A stretch of 19,473 bases of DNA from Butyricicoccus_A sp945486175 (GCA_945829445.1 CALZUY010000034.1:1-19473), one strand, 5' to 3'. Positions 7,240 to 14,622 are shown, counted from the stretch's first letter. Program-made: numbers and translations. Notes: generated by a model from the letters alone, not told the origin.

Positions 7240-8442
7240 ATGAAAATATTGCTGCTGACCGTCACAGCCGGCTATGGACACCATGCCACAGCAAAGGCGT
7301 TGGCGGATCTGTTTGAGCAGAGGGGCGCGGAGACAAAGATTGTTGATGTGTATGAATATATCAGCAAGGTGGTTCGCACCGCAATTTCACAGGGCTACCT
7401 GCTTTCGTCCAAATACACGCCGGAGTTATACCGGCTGTTTTATACGAAGACGTCCAAGAACAGGGAAAAACTGAACAAAATGAATATTGTGAAGATTGTC
7501 AACACGCTCGGCGCGTTTAAGTTCGAGCATTTTGTCGACAACTTCGAGCCGGATGCAATTGTATGCACACATGTGCTTGCGGCGCATCTGATCAGCGAAA
7601 TGAAAAACCGGCACATGGTGGATGCACCGTGCATCGGCGTCGTGACCGACTACTGCATCCACCCGTACTGGGAGGATGTCGTCAACATGGAAGCGCTGGT
7701 CACGGCGAGTGAGCTGATTACGCATACCGCAGTCAAGCGCGGCATCCCGGAGGAGCGCATTCTGCCGCTGGGAATTCCGATTCATCCGAAATTCAACCGG
7801 TATATTTCCAAAGAGGACGCCTGTGCGGAGCTGGAGCTGGACCCGGAACGGCGCACGGTGCTGGTCATGGGCGGCAGCATGGGCTATGGCAACAGCCGCA
7901 AGCTGGTGCGCCAGATCACCCAGCTGGGATTGGACTGCCAGATCCTTGCCGTCTGCGGCAACAACAAGCGCGCCTATAACCGCCTGAAGGCATTTGAACA
8001 GGAATACAGCGGCGACTGCACGCTGCGGGTCATGGGGTTTGTGGACAATGTCGAGCTGCTCATGAGCGCGGCAGACTGCATCATCACAAAGCCCGGCGGA
8101 CTGACAGTGTCCGAAGCGATTGCCAAGGGCGTGCCGATGATTCTGGTCAACCCGATTCCGGGACAGGAGGAGCGCAATGTGGAATTCCTGCTCAACAACG
8201 GCATGGCGTCGCTGGTGACCAAGACCTTCCCGCTGGATGACGCGCTGTACCATCTGTTCCACAATCCGGTGCGCCTGCGCACGGTGCGCGAATCCATCCG
8301 CGCCATCGGGCATCCGGATGCATCCGAACAGCTGGTGAATTATGTCATCGGGCTGGTGGAGCAGCGGCAAAGCAATGTACAGCAGGTGCCGGACAGCGAA
8401 AGTGCTTCCGGGGACGCTTTGGCAGAGAATGGAATTACATAA
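7240..8442 (+). CDS. MGDG synthase/UgtP-like GT28 glycosyltransferase
   Basis: Proteins of this type (MGDG synthase N-domain plus GT28 C-domain) transfer a sugar from a UDP-sugar to diacylglycerol at the cytoplasmic membrane surface, making glycolipids and lipoteichoic acid anchors, as UgtP/YpfP does in Bacillus. The 400 residues show the N-terminal acceptor-domain signature LTVTAGYGHHATAKAL (6-21), TDYCIHPYW (136-144), LGIPIHPKF (177-185), the domain-2 glycine loop GGSMGYGN (211-218), and the UDP-sugar-binding block TKPGGLTVSEA (283-293) followed by PIPGQEERN (305-313). The last 30 residues are polar and low in conservation. ATG 7240 has GAGGAG (7225-7230) 9 bases upstream. It has its own promoter and terminator. 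The exact sugar and acceptor cannot be told from sequence. Confidence 0.9.
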   Translation: MKILLLTVTAGYGHHATAKALADLFEQRGAETKIVDVYEYISKVVRTAISQGYLLSSKYTPELYRLFYTKTSKNREKLNKMNIVKIVNTLGAFKFEHFVDNFEPDAIVCTHVLAAHLISEMKNRHMVDAPCIGVVTDYCIHPYWEDVVNMEALVTASELITHTAVKRGIPEERILPLGIPIHPKFNRYISKEDACAELELDPERRTVLVMGGSMGYGNSRKLVRQITQLGLDCQILAVCGNNKRAYNRLKAFEQEYSGDCTLRVMGFVDNVELLMSAADCIITKPGGLTVSEAIAKGVPMILVNPIPGQEERNVEFLLNNGMASLVTKTFPLDDALYHLFHNPVRLRTVRESIRAIGHPDASEQLVNYVIGLVEQRQSNVQQVPDSESASGDALAENGIT

Positions 8443-8456
8443 CGGACGGGAAATCA

Positions 8457-8485
8457 GGGCGCGCTGCGGACAGTGCGCCCGTTTT
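8457..8485 (+). terminator. Rho-independent terminator of the glycosyltransferase gene
   Basis: GGGCGCGCTG (8457-8466) pairs with CAGTGCGCCC (8471-8480), with one wobble and a CGGA tetraloop, and is followed by GTTTT. Confidence 0.82.
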
Positions 8486-8501
8486 GCTGCGTGCAAAGCA
8501 T

Positions 8502-8530
8502 TTGACTTTTGGCAGGGAGTGTGTTACTTT
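8502..8530 (+). promoter_or_regulatory. Promoter of the acyl-CoA ligase gene
   Basis: TTGACT (8502-8507) and TACTTT (8525-8530) are 17 bases apart. The -10 is imperfect. Transcription would start near 8537, giving a leader of about 74 bases that begins with the inverted repeat at 8539-8573. Confidence 0.6.
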
Positions 8531-8538
8531 TAGTATGT

Positions 8539-8573
8539 CACTTTTACTGATAAAAGAGTTGCGCAGTAAAGTG
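8539..8573 (+). repeat. Inverted repeat at the 5' end of the acyl-CoA ligase leader
   Basis: CACTTTTACTG (8539-8549) is complementary to CAGTAAAGTG (8564-8573), with one bulged T and a 14-base loop. It begins almost exactly at the predicted transcription start, so it could be an operator or a stabilising 5' stem-loop. The ACTTTT core also occurs at 8505 and 8526 in direct orientation. Confidence 0.5.
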
Positions 8574-8610
8574 GAAAAGAACAGATAAAGAGAATAGAGG
8601 TTAGTTACCC

Positions 8611-10248
8611 ATGCCGATTACCGATTTACTGGAGAAAAACAGCAAGCTCTATGGCGACGATGTCGCATTGGTCGAGCTGAACCCGGAGATCAAGGAGATC
8701 CGCCGCGTTACGTGGAAGGAATATGACCTGATGGAGCCGACGCCGGCGACGAGCTACCGCCGTGAGATCACCTGGCGCGTGTTCGACGAGAAGGCAAACC
8801 GCTTTGCCAACCTGCTGCTCAGCCGCGGCGTCAAAAAGGGCGACAAGGTCGCCATCCTGCTGATGAACTGCCTCGAGTGGCTGCCGATTTATTTCGGCGT
8901 GCTCAAGACAGGTGCACTTGCTGTGCCATTCAATTTCCGCTATGATACGGATGAAATCAAATACTGCGCCGAGCTGGCAGAGGTCGATGTCATCGTCTTC
9001 GGCAGCAACTTCATCGGGCGCATTGAGCCGATTGCGGATGAGCTGGGCCGAAACCGCCTGCTGTTTTATGTCGGCGAAGGCGGTTGCCCGATGTTCGCGG
9101 AGGATTACAATTCCCTCGCGGCAAACTGCTCCAGCCAGGCACCGCTGATCGATATCCGCGATGACGATAATGCTGCAATTTATTTCTCCTCGGGCACGAC
9201 CGGCTTCCCGAAGGCGATTTTACATAACCATGAGAGCCTGATGCACTCCGCACGCGTCGAGCAGGCGCACCATGGCCAGACGAAGGACGATGTGTTCCTT
9301 TGCATTCCGCCGCTGTACCACACGGGCGCGAAAATGCACTGGTTCGGCAGCCTGATTTCCGGAGGCAAGGCAGTCCTGCTCAAGGGCACCAAGCCGAAGT
9401 ATGTGCTCGAAGCTGTGTCCAAGGAAAAGTGCACGATTGTCTGGCTGCTTGTGCCGTGGGCACAGGATATCCTGGATGCGCTCGACCGCGGCGATTTTAA
9501 AATAGAAGATTACGAGCTGGATCAGTGGCGACTGATGCACATCGGCGCACAGCCGGTTCCGCCGTCCCTCATCCGCCGCTGGAAGGAATATTTCCCGAAC
9601 CATCAGTATGACACCAACTATGGCCTGAGTGAATCCATCGGCCCGGGCTGTGTCCATCTGGGTGTGGAGAACATCCACAAGGTCGGTGCCATCGGCGTGC
9701 CGGGCTTCGGCTGGGAGACAAAGATTGTCGACGAGCATGACCAGCTGGTGAAACAGGGCGAGGTCGGCGAGCTGTGTGTCCGCGGTCCCGGCGTCATGAC
9801 CTGCTATTACCGCGACCCGAAGGCGACCGAAGAGGTGCTGCGTGACGGCTGGCTGTACACCGGTGACATGGCGATGCAGGACGAGGACGGTTTCATCTTC
9901 CTCGTTGACCGCAAGAAGGATGTCATCATCAGCGGCGGCGAAAATATTTATCCCGTACAGATCGAGGATTTCCTGCGCGCATATCCGTCCATCAAGGATG
10001 TCGCGGTCATCGGCATGCCGGATCAGCGTCTGGGTGAAATCACAGCAGCCATCATTGAGATCAAGCAGGGCTTTACCTGTACGGAGGAGGAAATCCGCCA
10101 GTTCTGCAACAAGCTGCCGCGCTATAAGCGCCCGGTCAAGATCATCTTCAATGATATCCCGCGCAATCCGACGGGCAAAATCGAAAAGCCCAAGCTGCGC
10201 CAGATGTACAGCGTGGAAAACCTCGTCGCAAAGGAAAATCAGGGTTAA
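8611..10248 (+). CDS. AMP-forming acyl-CoA synthetase (acyl-CoA ligase)
   Basis: This enzyme of the ANL superfamily activates a carboxylic acid with ATP to an acyl-adenylate, then an acyl-CoA. In 545 residues it shows the ATP-binding loop YFSSGTTGFPKA (191-202), PPLYHTGA (233-240), the A5 motif YGLSESIGPG (337-346), YTGD (416-419), the hinge region DRKKDVIISGGENIYP (433-448) and the catalytic lysine in NPTGKIEKPKLR (K523). The N-terminal 50 residues, with a RRVTWKEY segment doubled by REITWRVF, are slightly longer than usual. AGAGG (8596-8600) lies 10 bases before ATG 8611. It is a single-gene unit directly upstream of the yerC-iorAB-paaK operon, so an aryl or fatty acid substrate is a reasonable but unproven guess. 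Confidence 0.9.
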   Translation: MPITDLLEKNSKLYGDDVALVELNPEIKEIRRVTWKEYDLMEPTPATSYRREITWRVFDEKANRFANLLLSRGVKKGDKVAILLMNCLEWLPIYFGVLKTGALAVPFNFRYDTDEIKYCAELAEVDVIVFGSNFIGRIEPIADELGRNRLLFYVGEGGCPMFAEDYNSLAANCSSQAPLIDIRDDDNAAIYFSSGTTGFPKAILHNHESLMHSARVEQAHHGQTKDDVFLCIPPLYHTGAKMHWFGSLISGGKAVLLKGTKPKYVLEAVSKEKCTIVWLLVPWAQDILDALDRGDFKIEDYELDQWRLMHIGAQPVPPSLIRRWKEYFPNHQYDTNYGLSESIGPGCVHLGVENIHKVGAIGVPGFGWETKIVDEHDQLVKQGEVGELCVRGPGVMTCYYRDPKATEEVLRDGWLYTGDMAMQDEDGFIFLVDRKKDVIISGGENIYPVQIEDFLRAYPSIKDVAVIGMPDQRLGEITAAIIEIKQGFTCTEEEIRQFCNKLPRYKRPVKIIFNDIPRNPTGKIEKPKLRQMYSVENLVAKENQG

Positions 10249-10267
10249 TTTTATCATGCAACGGCAG

Positions 10268-10311
10268 GCGGCTCCTGTGTCCGGCAGTACGGAACAGGGG
10301 CCGCTTTTGTT
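10268..10311 (+). terminator. Rho-independent terminator of the acyl-CoA ligase gene
   Basis: GCGGCTCCTGT (10268-10278) pairs with ACAGGGGCCGC (10294-10304) with a single wobble. It is followed by TTTTGTT and lies 20 bases after the stop codon. Confidence 0.85.
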
Positions 10312-10338
10312 AATTCCGGGGCGGAAAAACGGGTATTC

Positions 10339-10358
10339 TTTTGTGAAAAATCACAAAA
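10339..10358 (+). promoter_or_regulatory. Palindromic operator candidate upstream of yerC
   Basis: TTTTGTGA (10339-10346) and TCACAAAA (10351-10358) form a perfect 8-base palindrome around AAAA. It ends 5 bases before the -35 hexamer, at about -60 to -41 from the predicted start. The TTGTGA/TCACAA arms resemble CRP/FNR-family and Rex sites, but the 4-base spacer is two bases shorter than the usual Rex or CRP spacing. The position suits an activator or a redox-responsive regulator. Confidence 0.5.
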
Positions 10359-10363
10359 AAGAG

Positions 10364-10392
10364 TTTACTGTTGTGCGGCAATGTGTTAAACT
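10364..10392 (+). promoter_or_regulatory. Promoter of the yerC-iorA-iorB-paaK operon
   Basis: TTTACT (10364-10369) and TAAACT (10387-10392) are separated by 17 bases. The leader to the yerC ATG would be about 59 bases. Confidence 0.65.
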
Positions 10393-10457
10393 ATTTTTTG
10401 AAAGCGTCGTTTATTTTTGCTGTCCCGGTGCGGGAGGCAAACAGGAAGGAGTGCCGT

Positions 10458-10751
10458 ATGGCAAAATTGGACAACAAACAACCGAGTCTGGCTTTGTACG
10501 AAAATATCCTTAAGCTCACTACCGTCGAAGAGTGCCGCAGCTTTTTTGAAGACCTGTGCTCCGCGACTGAGGTGCGGGCGATGGAACAGCGCTTTGACGT
10601 AGCCGTTTTGCTCTCACAGGGCAAAATCTACAACGACATTGTCGGATGCACGGGCGCAAGCAGTGCCACCATCAGCCGGGTCAGCCGCATGCTGGCCTCC
10701 GGAACCGGTGTGCTGCGTGGCATTACCGAGCAGATTTCCGACGAAGAATAG
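10458..10751 (+). CDS. yerC: YerC/TrpR-family DNA-binding regulator
   Basis: This 97-residue protein matches the YerC/YecD branch of the TrpR family, helix-turn-helix proteins related to the tryptophan repressor. The helical core carries LALYENILKLTTVEECRSFFEDLCSATEVRAMEQR in pieces typical of the family (11-45), and the helix-turn-helix is at about 55-79 (IYNDIVGCTGASSATISRVSR). The open frame begins upstream at 10371, but GGAAGGAG at 10444-10451 lies 6 bases before ATG 10458, and family similarity begins at MAKLDNKQ. It is the first gene of the iorAB-paaK operon. Local or autogenous control by an aromatic amino acid is attractive but inferred; most YerC proteins have no proven ligand. Confidence 0.9.
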   Translation: MAKLDNKQPSLALYENILKLTTVEECRSFFEDLCSATEVRAMEQRFDVAVLLSQGKIYNDIVGCTGASSATISRVSRMLASGTGVLRGITEQISDEE

Positions 10752-10759
10752 ACAGAACG

Positions 10760-10797
10760 CCGTGCCGGCGGGGGGGTAGGACTTGCTGCCGGCACGG
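10760..10797 (+). repeat. Hairpin with G-run loop between yerC and iorA
   Basis: A perfect 10-base inverted repeat, CCGTGCCGGC (10760-10769) with GCCGGCACGG (10788-10797), encloses an 18-base loop that begins with seven Gs. It is not followed by a T-tract (ATAGAAAAAAGG instead), so it is not a standard terminator. It ends 7 bases before the iorA Shine-Dalgarno. It may set the yerC:iorA ratio by protecting or processing mRNA. Confidence 0.6.
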
Positions 10798-10821
10798 ATA
10801 GAAAAAAGGAAGGGAATATTT

Positions 10822-12549
10822 ATGAAGCAGCTCATGCTGGGCAATCAGGCGGTTGCCCGCGGCCTGTATGAGGCAGGATGCAGCGTGGTTTCCAGCTATC
10901 CGGGAACACCGAGCACCGAGGTCACAGAAGAAGCCGCAAAATATGATGAAATGTACTGCGAATGGGCACCGAATGAAAAGGTTGCCATGGAGGTCGCATT
11001 TGGCGCAAGCCTGGCAGGCAAGCGCAGCTTCTGCGGCATGAAGCATGTCGGTTTGAATGTCGCTGCCGACCCGCTGTTCACCGTTTCATATACGGGTGTC
11101 AATGCGGGCATGGTTATCGTCGTCGCGGATGACGCGGGCATGCATTCTTCGCAGAACGAGCAGGATTCGCGCCACCACGCGATTGCCTCGAAAATCCCGA
11201 TGCTGGAGCCGTCGGATTCCGCAGAAGCGCGTGCGTTTACCATGCGTGCTTTTGAGCTGTCCGAGCAGTTTGACACGCCGGTCATCCTCAAGATGTGCAC
11301 GCGTGTCGCGCATTCCCAGAGCATCGTTGAGACCGGTGAGCGCATGACGCCGCCGGAAAAGCCGTATGAAAAGAACATCGCCAAGTATGTCATGATGCCG
11401 GGCAATGCAAAGCGCCGCCATCCGCTGGTTGAGCAGCGCACCCGCGACCTGATCGCGTTCGCGGAGGACTGTGAGTTCAACCGTGTCGAGATGGGAGATA
11501 CTGCACTCGGCATCATCACTTCCAGCACATGCTACCAGTACGCGAAGGAAGTGTTCGGCGACAACGCGTGCATCCTCAAGCTGGGCATGATTAACCCGCT
11601 GCCGGAGAAGCTGATTCTCGACTTCGCCGCAAAGGTAGACAAGCTGGTTGTCATCGAGGAGCTCGACCCGATTATCGAAAACCACTGCAAGCAGCTCGGC
11701 CTGGCCGTCACCGGCAAGGATGTCCTGCCGATGGAGGACGAATTCTCCCAGAACCTGATTGCCGAAAAGCTCGGCGTTGCGGTACCGGAGAGCAAGAAGC
11801 TGGATGAGGCCATGCCGCCGCGTCCGCCGGTTATGTGTGCGGGATGTCCGCACCGCGGCCTGTTCTACACGCTGGCGAAGAACAAGTGCACTGTACTGGG
11901 CGACATCGGCTGTTATACGCTGGGTGCGGTTGCACCGCTGAACGCGATGGAGATGACGCTGTGTATGGGCGCTTCCATTTCCTCCATCCATGGCTTCAAC
12001 AAGGCACTTGGCAAGGAAGCCGAGGGCAAGACGGTTGCCGTTATCGGCGATTCCACGTTCATGCATTCCGGCATGACCGGCCTTGCGAACATCGCATATA
12101 ACCAGAGCAATTCCACCGTCATCATTCTGGACAACTCGATCACCGGCATGACCGGCCATCAGCAGAACCCGACGACGGGCTATAACATCAAGGGCGACCC
12201 GGCGGGCAAGATTGACCTCGAGGCACTGTGCCGCGCGATGGGCTTTGACCGCGTCCGCGTTGTCGACCCGTATGACCTGAAGGCTGTCGATACCGCTGTC
12301 AAGGAAGAACTGGCAGTGGATGCGCCGTCCGTCATCATCAGCCGCCGTCCGTGCGCGCTGCTCAAATATGTCAAGCACAATCCGCCGCTGAAGGTTGACA
12401 ACGATGCCTGCCGCGGCTGCCGCAGCTGCATGAAGCTGGGCTGTCCGGCAATCAGCATCAAGAACGGCAAGGCAGTCATTGACAATACGCTGTGTGTCGG
12501 CTGCGGTGTCTGTCAGCAGCTGTGCGCATTCGATGCGCTCAAGTCCTGA
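10822..12549 (+). CDS. iorA: Indolepyruvate:ferredoxin oxidoreductase, alpha subunit (IorA)
   Basis: IorA is the large, thiamine-diphosphate-containing subunit of the oxygen-sensitive enzyme that converts aryl-pyruvates (from Trp, Phe, Tyr) plus CoA to aryl-acetyl-CoA, CO2 and reduced ferredoxin; the reaction is reversible. The 575 residues start MKQLMLGNQAVARG with the pyrimidine-binding half containing SSYPGTPSTEV (23-33). CAGCPHRG (339-346) and the TPP/Mg site GDSTFMHSG (409-417) with LDNSITGMTG (436-445) lie in the second half. The C-terminal ferredoxin domain has two complete 4Fe-4S sites: C530, C533, C536, C541 and C558, C561, C564, C568. ATG 10822 follows AAAAGGAAGGG; the frame start at 10783 falls in the hairpin and is rejected. 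iorB follows after 15 bases. Confidence 0.96.
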   Translation: MKQLMLGNQAVARGLYEAGCSVVSSYPGTPSTEVTEEAAKYDEMYCEWAPNEKVAMEVAFGASLAGKRSFCGMKHVGLNVAADPLFTVSYTGVNAGMVIVVADDAGMHSSQNEQDSRHHAIASKIPMLEPSDSAEARAFTMRAFELSEQFDTPVILKMCTRVAHSQSIVETGERMTPPEKPYEKNIAKYVMMPGNAKRRHPLVEQRTRDLIAFAEDCEFNRVEMGDTALGIITSSTCYQYAKEVFGDNACILKLGMINPLPEKLILDFAAKVDKLVVIEELDPIIENHCKQLGLAVTGKDVLPMEDEFSQNLIAEKLGVAVPESKKLDEAMPPRPPVMCAGCPHRGLFYTLAKNKCTVLGDIGCYTLGAVAPLNAMEMTLCMGASISSIHGFNKALGKEAEGKTVAVIGDSTFMHSGMTGLANIAYNQSNSTVIILDNSITGMTGHQQNPTTGYNIKGDPAGKIDLEALCRAMGFDRVRVVDPYDLKAVDTAVKEELAVDAPSVIISRRPCALLKYVKHNPPLKVDNDACRGCRSCMKLGCPAISIKNGKAVIDNTLCVGCGVCQQLCAFDALKS

Positions 12550-12564
12550 GGAGGTGGCTGAATT

Positions 12565-13137
12565 ATGACAAAGAATGTAATGATTGTCGGCGTCGGCGGT
12601 CAGGGCTCGCTGCTTGCGAGCAAGCTGCTCGGCCATCTGCTGCTGGAGCAGGGCTATGACGTCAAGGTATCTGAGGTTCACGGCATGAGCCAGCGCGGCG
12701 GCAGCGTAGTTACATATGTCCGCTTCGGCGATGCGGTTTATTCGCCGATTATCGACCGCGGTGAAGCGGATTTCATTGTTTCGTTTGAGAAGCTCGAAGC
12801 AGCCCGCTGGATGGAATACCTGAAGCCGGGCGGACGCGTCATCGTCAACACGCAGGAAATCGATCCGATGCCGGTCATCACCGGCGCAGCGCAGTATCCG
12901 GCTGATCTGGTGGAAAAAATGCGCGCACTGGGCGCACAGGTCGACGATATGGATGCGCTTGCCCTCGCTGTGGAGGCTGGTTCTCCGAAGGCAGTCAACC
13001 TGGTGCTGATGGGACGCCTGTCGCGTTATTTCGAGGATATTCCGGAGCAGGCATGGCAGGATGCCATCACCGCCTGTGTTCCGCCGAAGTTTCTGGAACT
13101 GAACAGAAAGGCATTTGCACTGGGACGTGCTAAATAA
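12565..13137 (+). CDS. iorB: Indolepyruvate:ferredoxin oxidoreductase, beta subunit (IorB)
   Basis: IorB is the small gamma-domain-like subunit that pairs with IorA in the cytoplasm. The 190 residues carry the family start VMIVGVGGQGSLLASKLLG (5-23), EVHGMSQRGGSVVTYVRFG (37-55) and a C-terminal helix that ends PPKFLELNRKAFALG. Length is normal. AGGAGGT (12549-12555) overlaps the iorA stop and lies 9 bases before the ATG, indicating tight co-translation with iorA so that equal amounts are made. The partner paaK-like gene follows after 54 bases. Confidence 0.95.
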   Translation: MTKNVMIVGVGGQGSLLASKLLGHLLLEQGYDVKVSEVHGMSQRGGSVVTYVRFGDAVYSPIIDRGEADFIVSFEKLEAARWMEYLKPGGRVIVNTQEIDPMPVITGAAQYPADLVEKMRALGAQVDDMDALALAVEAGSPKAVNLVLMGRLSRYFEDIPEQAWQDAITACVPPKFLELNRKAFALGRAK

Positions 13138-13191
13138 CATAGAATTTCAAACGGTTTATAGATTCCAGTAGAGAGAAAGAGGATGATAACC

Positions 13192-14499
13192 ATGAAGCAG
13201 TATTTCCAGCCTGAAATTGAGACCATGCCGGTCGAAGAAATCAAGAAGATGCAGAGCGAACGTCTGGTCAAGCAGGTACATCATGTCTATGAGAATGTTC
13301 CGTTTTACCGTGAACGCATGGATGCCGCAGGCATATCGCCGGATGACATCCATGGCATTGAGGATCTGCACAAGCTGCCGTTCATCACGAAGGATGACCT
13401 GCGCGACCAGTATCCGTACGGCCTGCTTGCAGTCCCGCTGGAGGACTGTGTGCGCATCCAGTCGACCAGCGGCACGACCGGCCGCCGTGTTGTTGCGTTC
13501 TACACCCAGCATGATCTGGATCTGTGGGAAGAGTGCTGCGCGCGTGCCATCGTTGCAGCGGGCGGCAGCAAGGAAGATGTGTGCCATGTATCCTATGGCT
13601 ACGGCCTGTTCACCGGCGGCCCCGGCCTGAATGGCGGTTCGCATAAGGTCGGCTGCCTGACCCTGCCGATGTCCTCGGGCAATACTGACCGTCAGATTCA
13701 GTTTATGACGGATCTCGGCTCCACCATCCTGTGCTGCACCCCGTCGTATGCGGCATATCTGGCTGAGAGCATCAATGAGCGCGGCCTGCGCGACAAGATC
13801 AAGCTGAAGGCGGGTATTTTCGGCGCAGAGGCGTGGACAGAGGAAATGCGCCATGACATCGAGAAGAACCTCGGCATCAAGGCGTATGATATCTATGGCC
13901 TGACTGAGATTTCCGGCCCGGGTGTCTCCTTTGAATGTGAGGAGCAGGGCGGCATGCACATCAATGAAGACCACTTCATTGCGGAGATCATCGATCCGAA
14001 GACCGGAGAGGTTCTGCCGGAAGGCTCCCGCGGCGAGCTGGTATTCACCTGCATCACCAAGGAAGCATTCCCGCTGCTGCGTTACCGCACGCGTGATATC
14101 GCGATTCTGACCCGCAAGCCGTGCTCCTGCGGACGCACCCATATCCGCATGACCAAGCCGCTCGGCCGCAGTGATGACATGATGGTTGTCAAGGGCGTCA
14201 ATGTATTCCCGTCCCAGATTGAGACCGTTCTGCTCAATGAGGGCTATCCGGCCAACTATGAGCTGATTGTCGACCGTGTCCACAACAGCGATACGATTGA
14301 GGTCAAGGTCGAGATGTCGCAGGAGATGTTCGATGACCTGGAAACCACCATTGCACAGCGTGAGAAGAAGCTGGTTGCCAGCCTGAAATCCATGCTGGGT
14401 ATCGGCGTCGATGTCAAGCTGGTCGCACCGAAGACCATCACGCGCAGTGAGGGTAAGGCAGTCCGCGTTATCGACAAGCGCAACCTGTACCAGAACTGA
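13192..14499 (+). CDS. paaK: Phenylacetate/arylacetate-CoA ligase (PaaK-type, AMP-forming)
   Basis: PaaK converts phenylacetate (in relatives also 4-hydroxyphenylacetate or indoleacetate), ATP and CoA to the aryl-acetyl-CoA. The 435 residues show the P-loop STSGTTGRR (91-99), the family block YDIYGLTEISGPG (232-244), RYRTRD (297-302), GRSDDMMVVKGVNVFPSQIE (325-344) and the C-terminal catalytic lysine in SEGKAVRV (K422). Two in-frame ATGs compete, 13183 and 13192; AAGAGG (13177-13182) touches the first but is 9 bases from the second, so 13192 is chosen. It is the last gene of the yerC operon; a TTGCAC and TAGAAT pair with 19-base spacing (13115-13145) could be a weak internal promoter. The product of IorAB is the product of this enzyme too, which ties both into one pathway. 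Confidence 0.94.
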   Translation: MKQYFQPEIETMPVEEIKKMQSERLVKQVHHVYENVPFYRERMDAAGISPDDIHGIEDLHKLPFITKDDLRDQYPYGLLAVPLEDCVRIQSTSGTTGRRVVAFYTQHDLDLWEECCARAIVAAGGSKEDVCHVSYGYGLFTGGPGLNGGSHKVGCLTLPMSSGNTDRQIQFMTDLGSTILCCTPSYAAYLAESINERGLRDKIKLKAGIFGAEAWTEEMRHDIEKNLGIKAYDIYGLTEISGPGVSFECEEQGGMHINEDHFIAEIIDPKTGEVLPEGSRGELVFTCITKEAFPLLRYRTRDIAILTRKPCSCGRTHIRMTKPLGRSDDMMVVKGVNVFPSQIETVLLNEGYPANYELIVDRVHNSDTIEVKVEMSQEMFDDLETTIAQREKKLVASLKSMLGIGVDVKLVAPKTITRSEGKAVRVIDKRNLYQN

Positions 14500-14512
14500 T
14501 TGATATAAAAAA

Positions 14513-14552
14513 CGTCCCGCTGTATTTTGGTACAGCGGGACGAAATTTTTTT
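14513..14552 (+). terminator. Strong rho-independent terminator of the ior-paaK operon
   Basis: A perfect 12-base inverted repeat CGTCCCGCTGTA (14513-14524) with 14531-14542 and a 6-base loop is followed by AAATTTTTTT. On the minus strand it is followed by TTTTTT (14512-14507), so it can also end transcription from the minus-strand amidohydrolase gene. Confidence 0.9.
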
Positions 14553-14563
14553 CACAGAAAACA

Positions 14564-14605
14564 GGAGCTCTCTGCGCGTTTGCAGAGGTCTCCGGTTGTT
14601 TTTTT
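14564..14605 (+). terminator. Possible second, tandem terminator
   Basis: GGAGCTCTCTGC (14564 on) pairs with GCAGAGGTCTCC (ending about 14592), with one mismatch and one wobble. A run of Ts follows after a 5-base GGTTG gap, so the fit is imperfect. It would back up the first terminator against transcription into the opposing gene. Confidence 0.45.
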
Positions 14606-14622
14606 ATTTTGCGGGAAACGTG

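Noticed and set aside
7426..8496. A 356-codon minus-strand frame opposite the glycosyltransferase gene
   Set aside because: Same reasoning: the plus-strand protein is a clear family member with promoter, ribosome binding site and terminator.
8486..8610. Riboswitch or T-box in the acyl-CoA ligase leader
   Set aside because: The leader is only about 74 bases, with one simple hairpin and no T-box or known riboswitch motifs.
11086..13140. A 684-codon open frame on the minus strand over iorA-iorB
   Set aside because: The plus strand has complete IorA and IorB motifs and good ribosome binding sites. The antisense frame has no recognised motif, is rich in Arg, His, Gln and Ala as expected for an antisense shadow in GC-biased codons, and no ribosome binding site was recognised.
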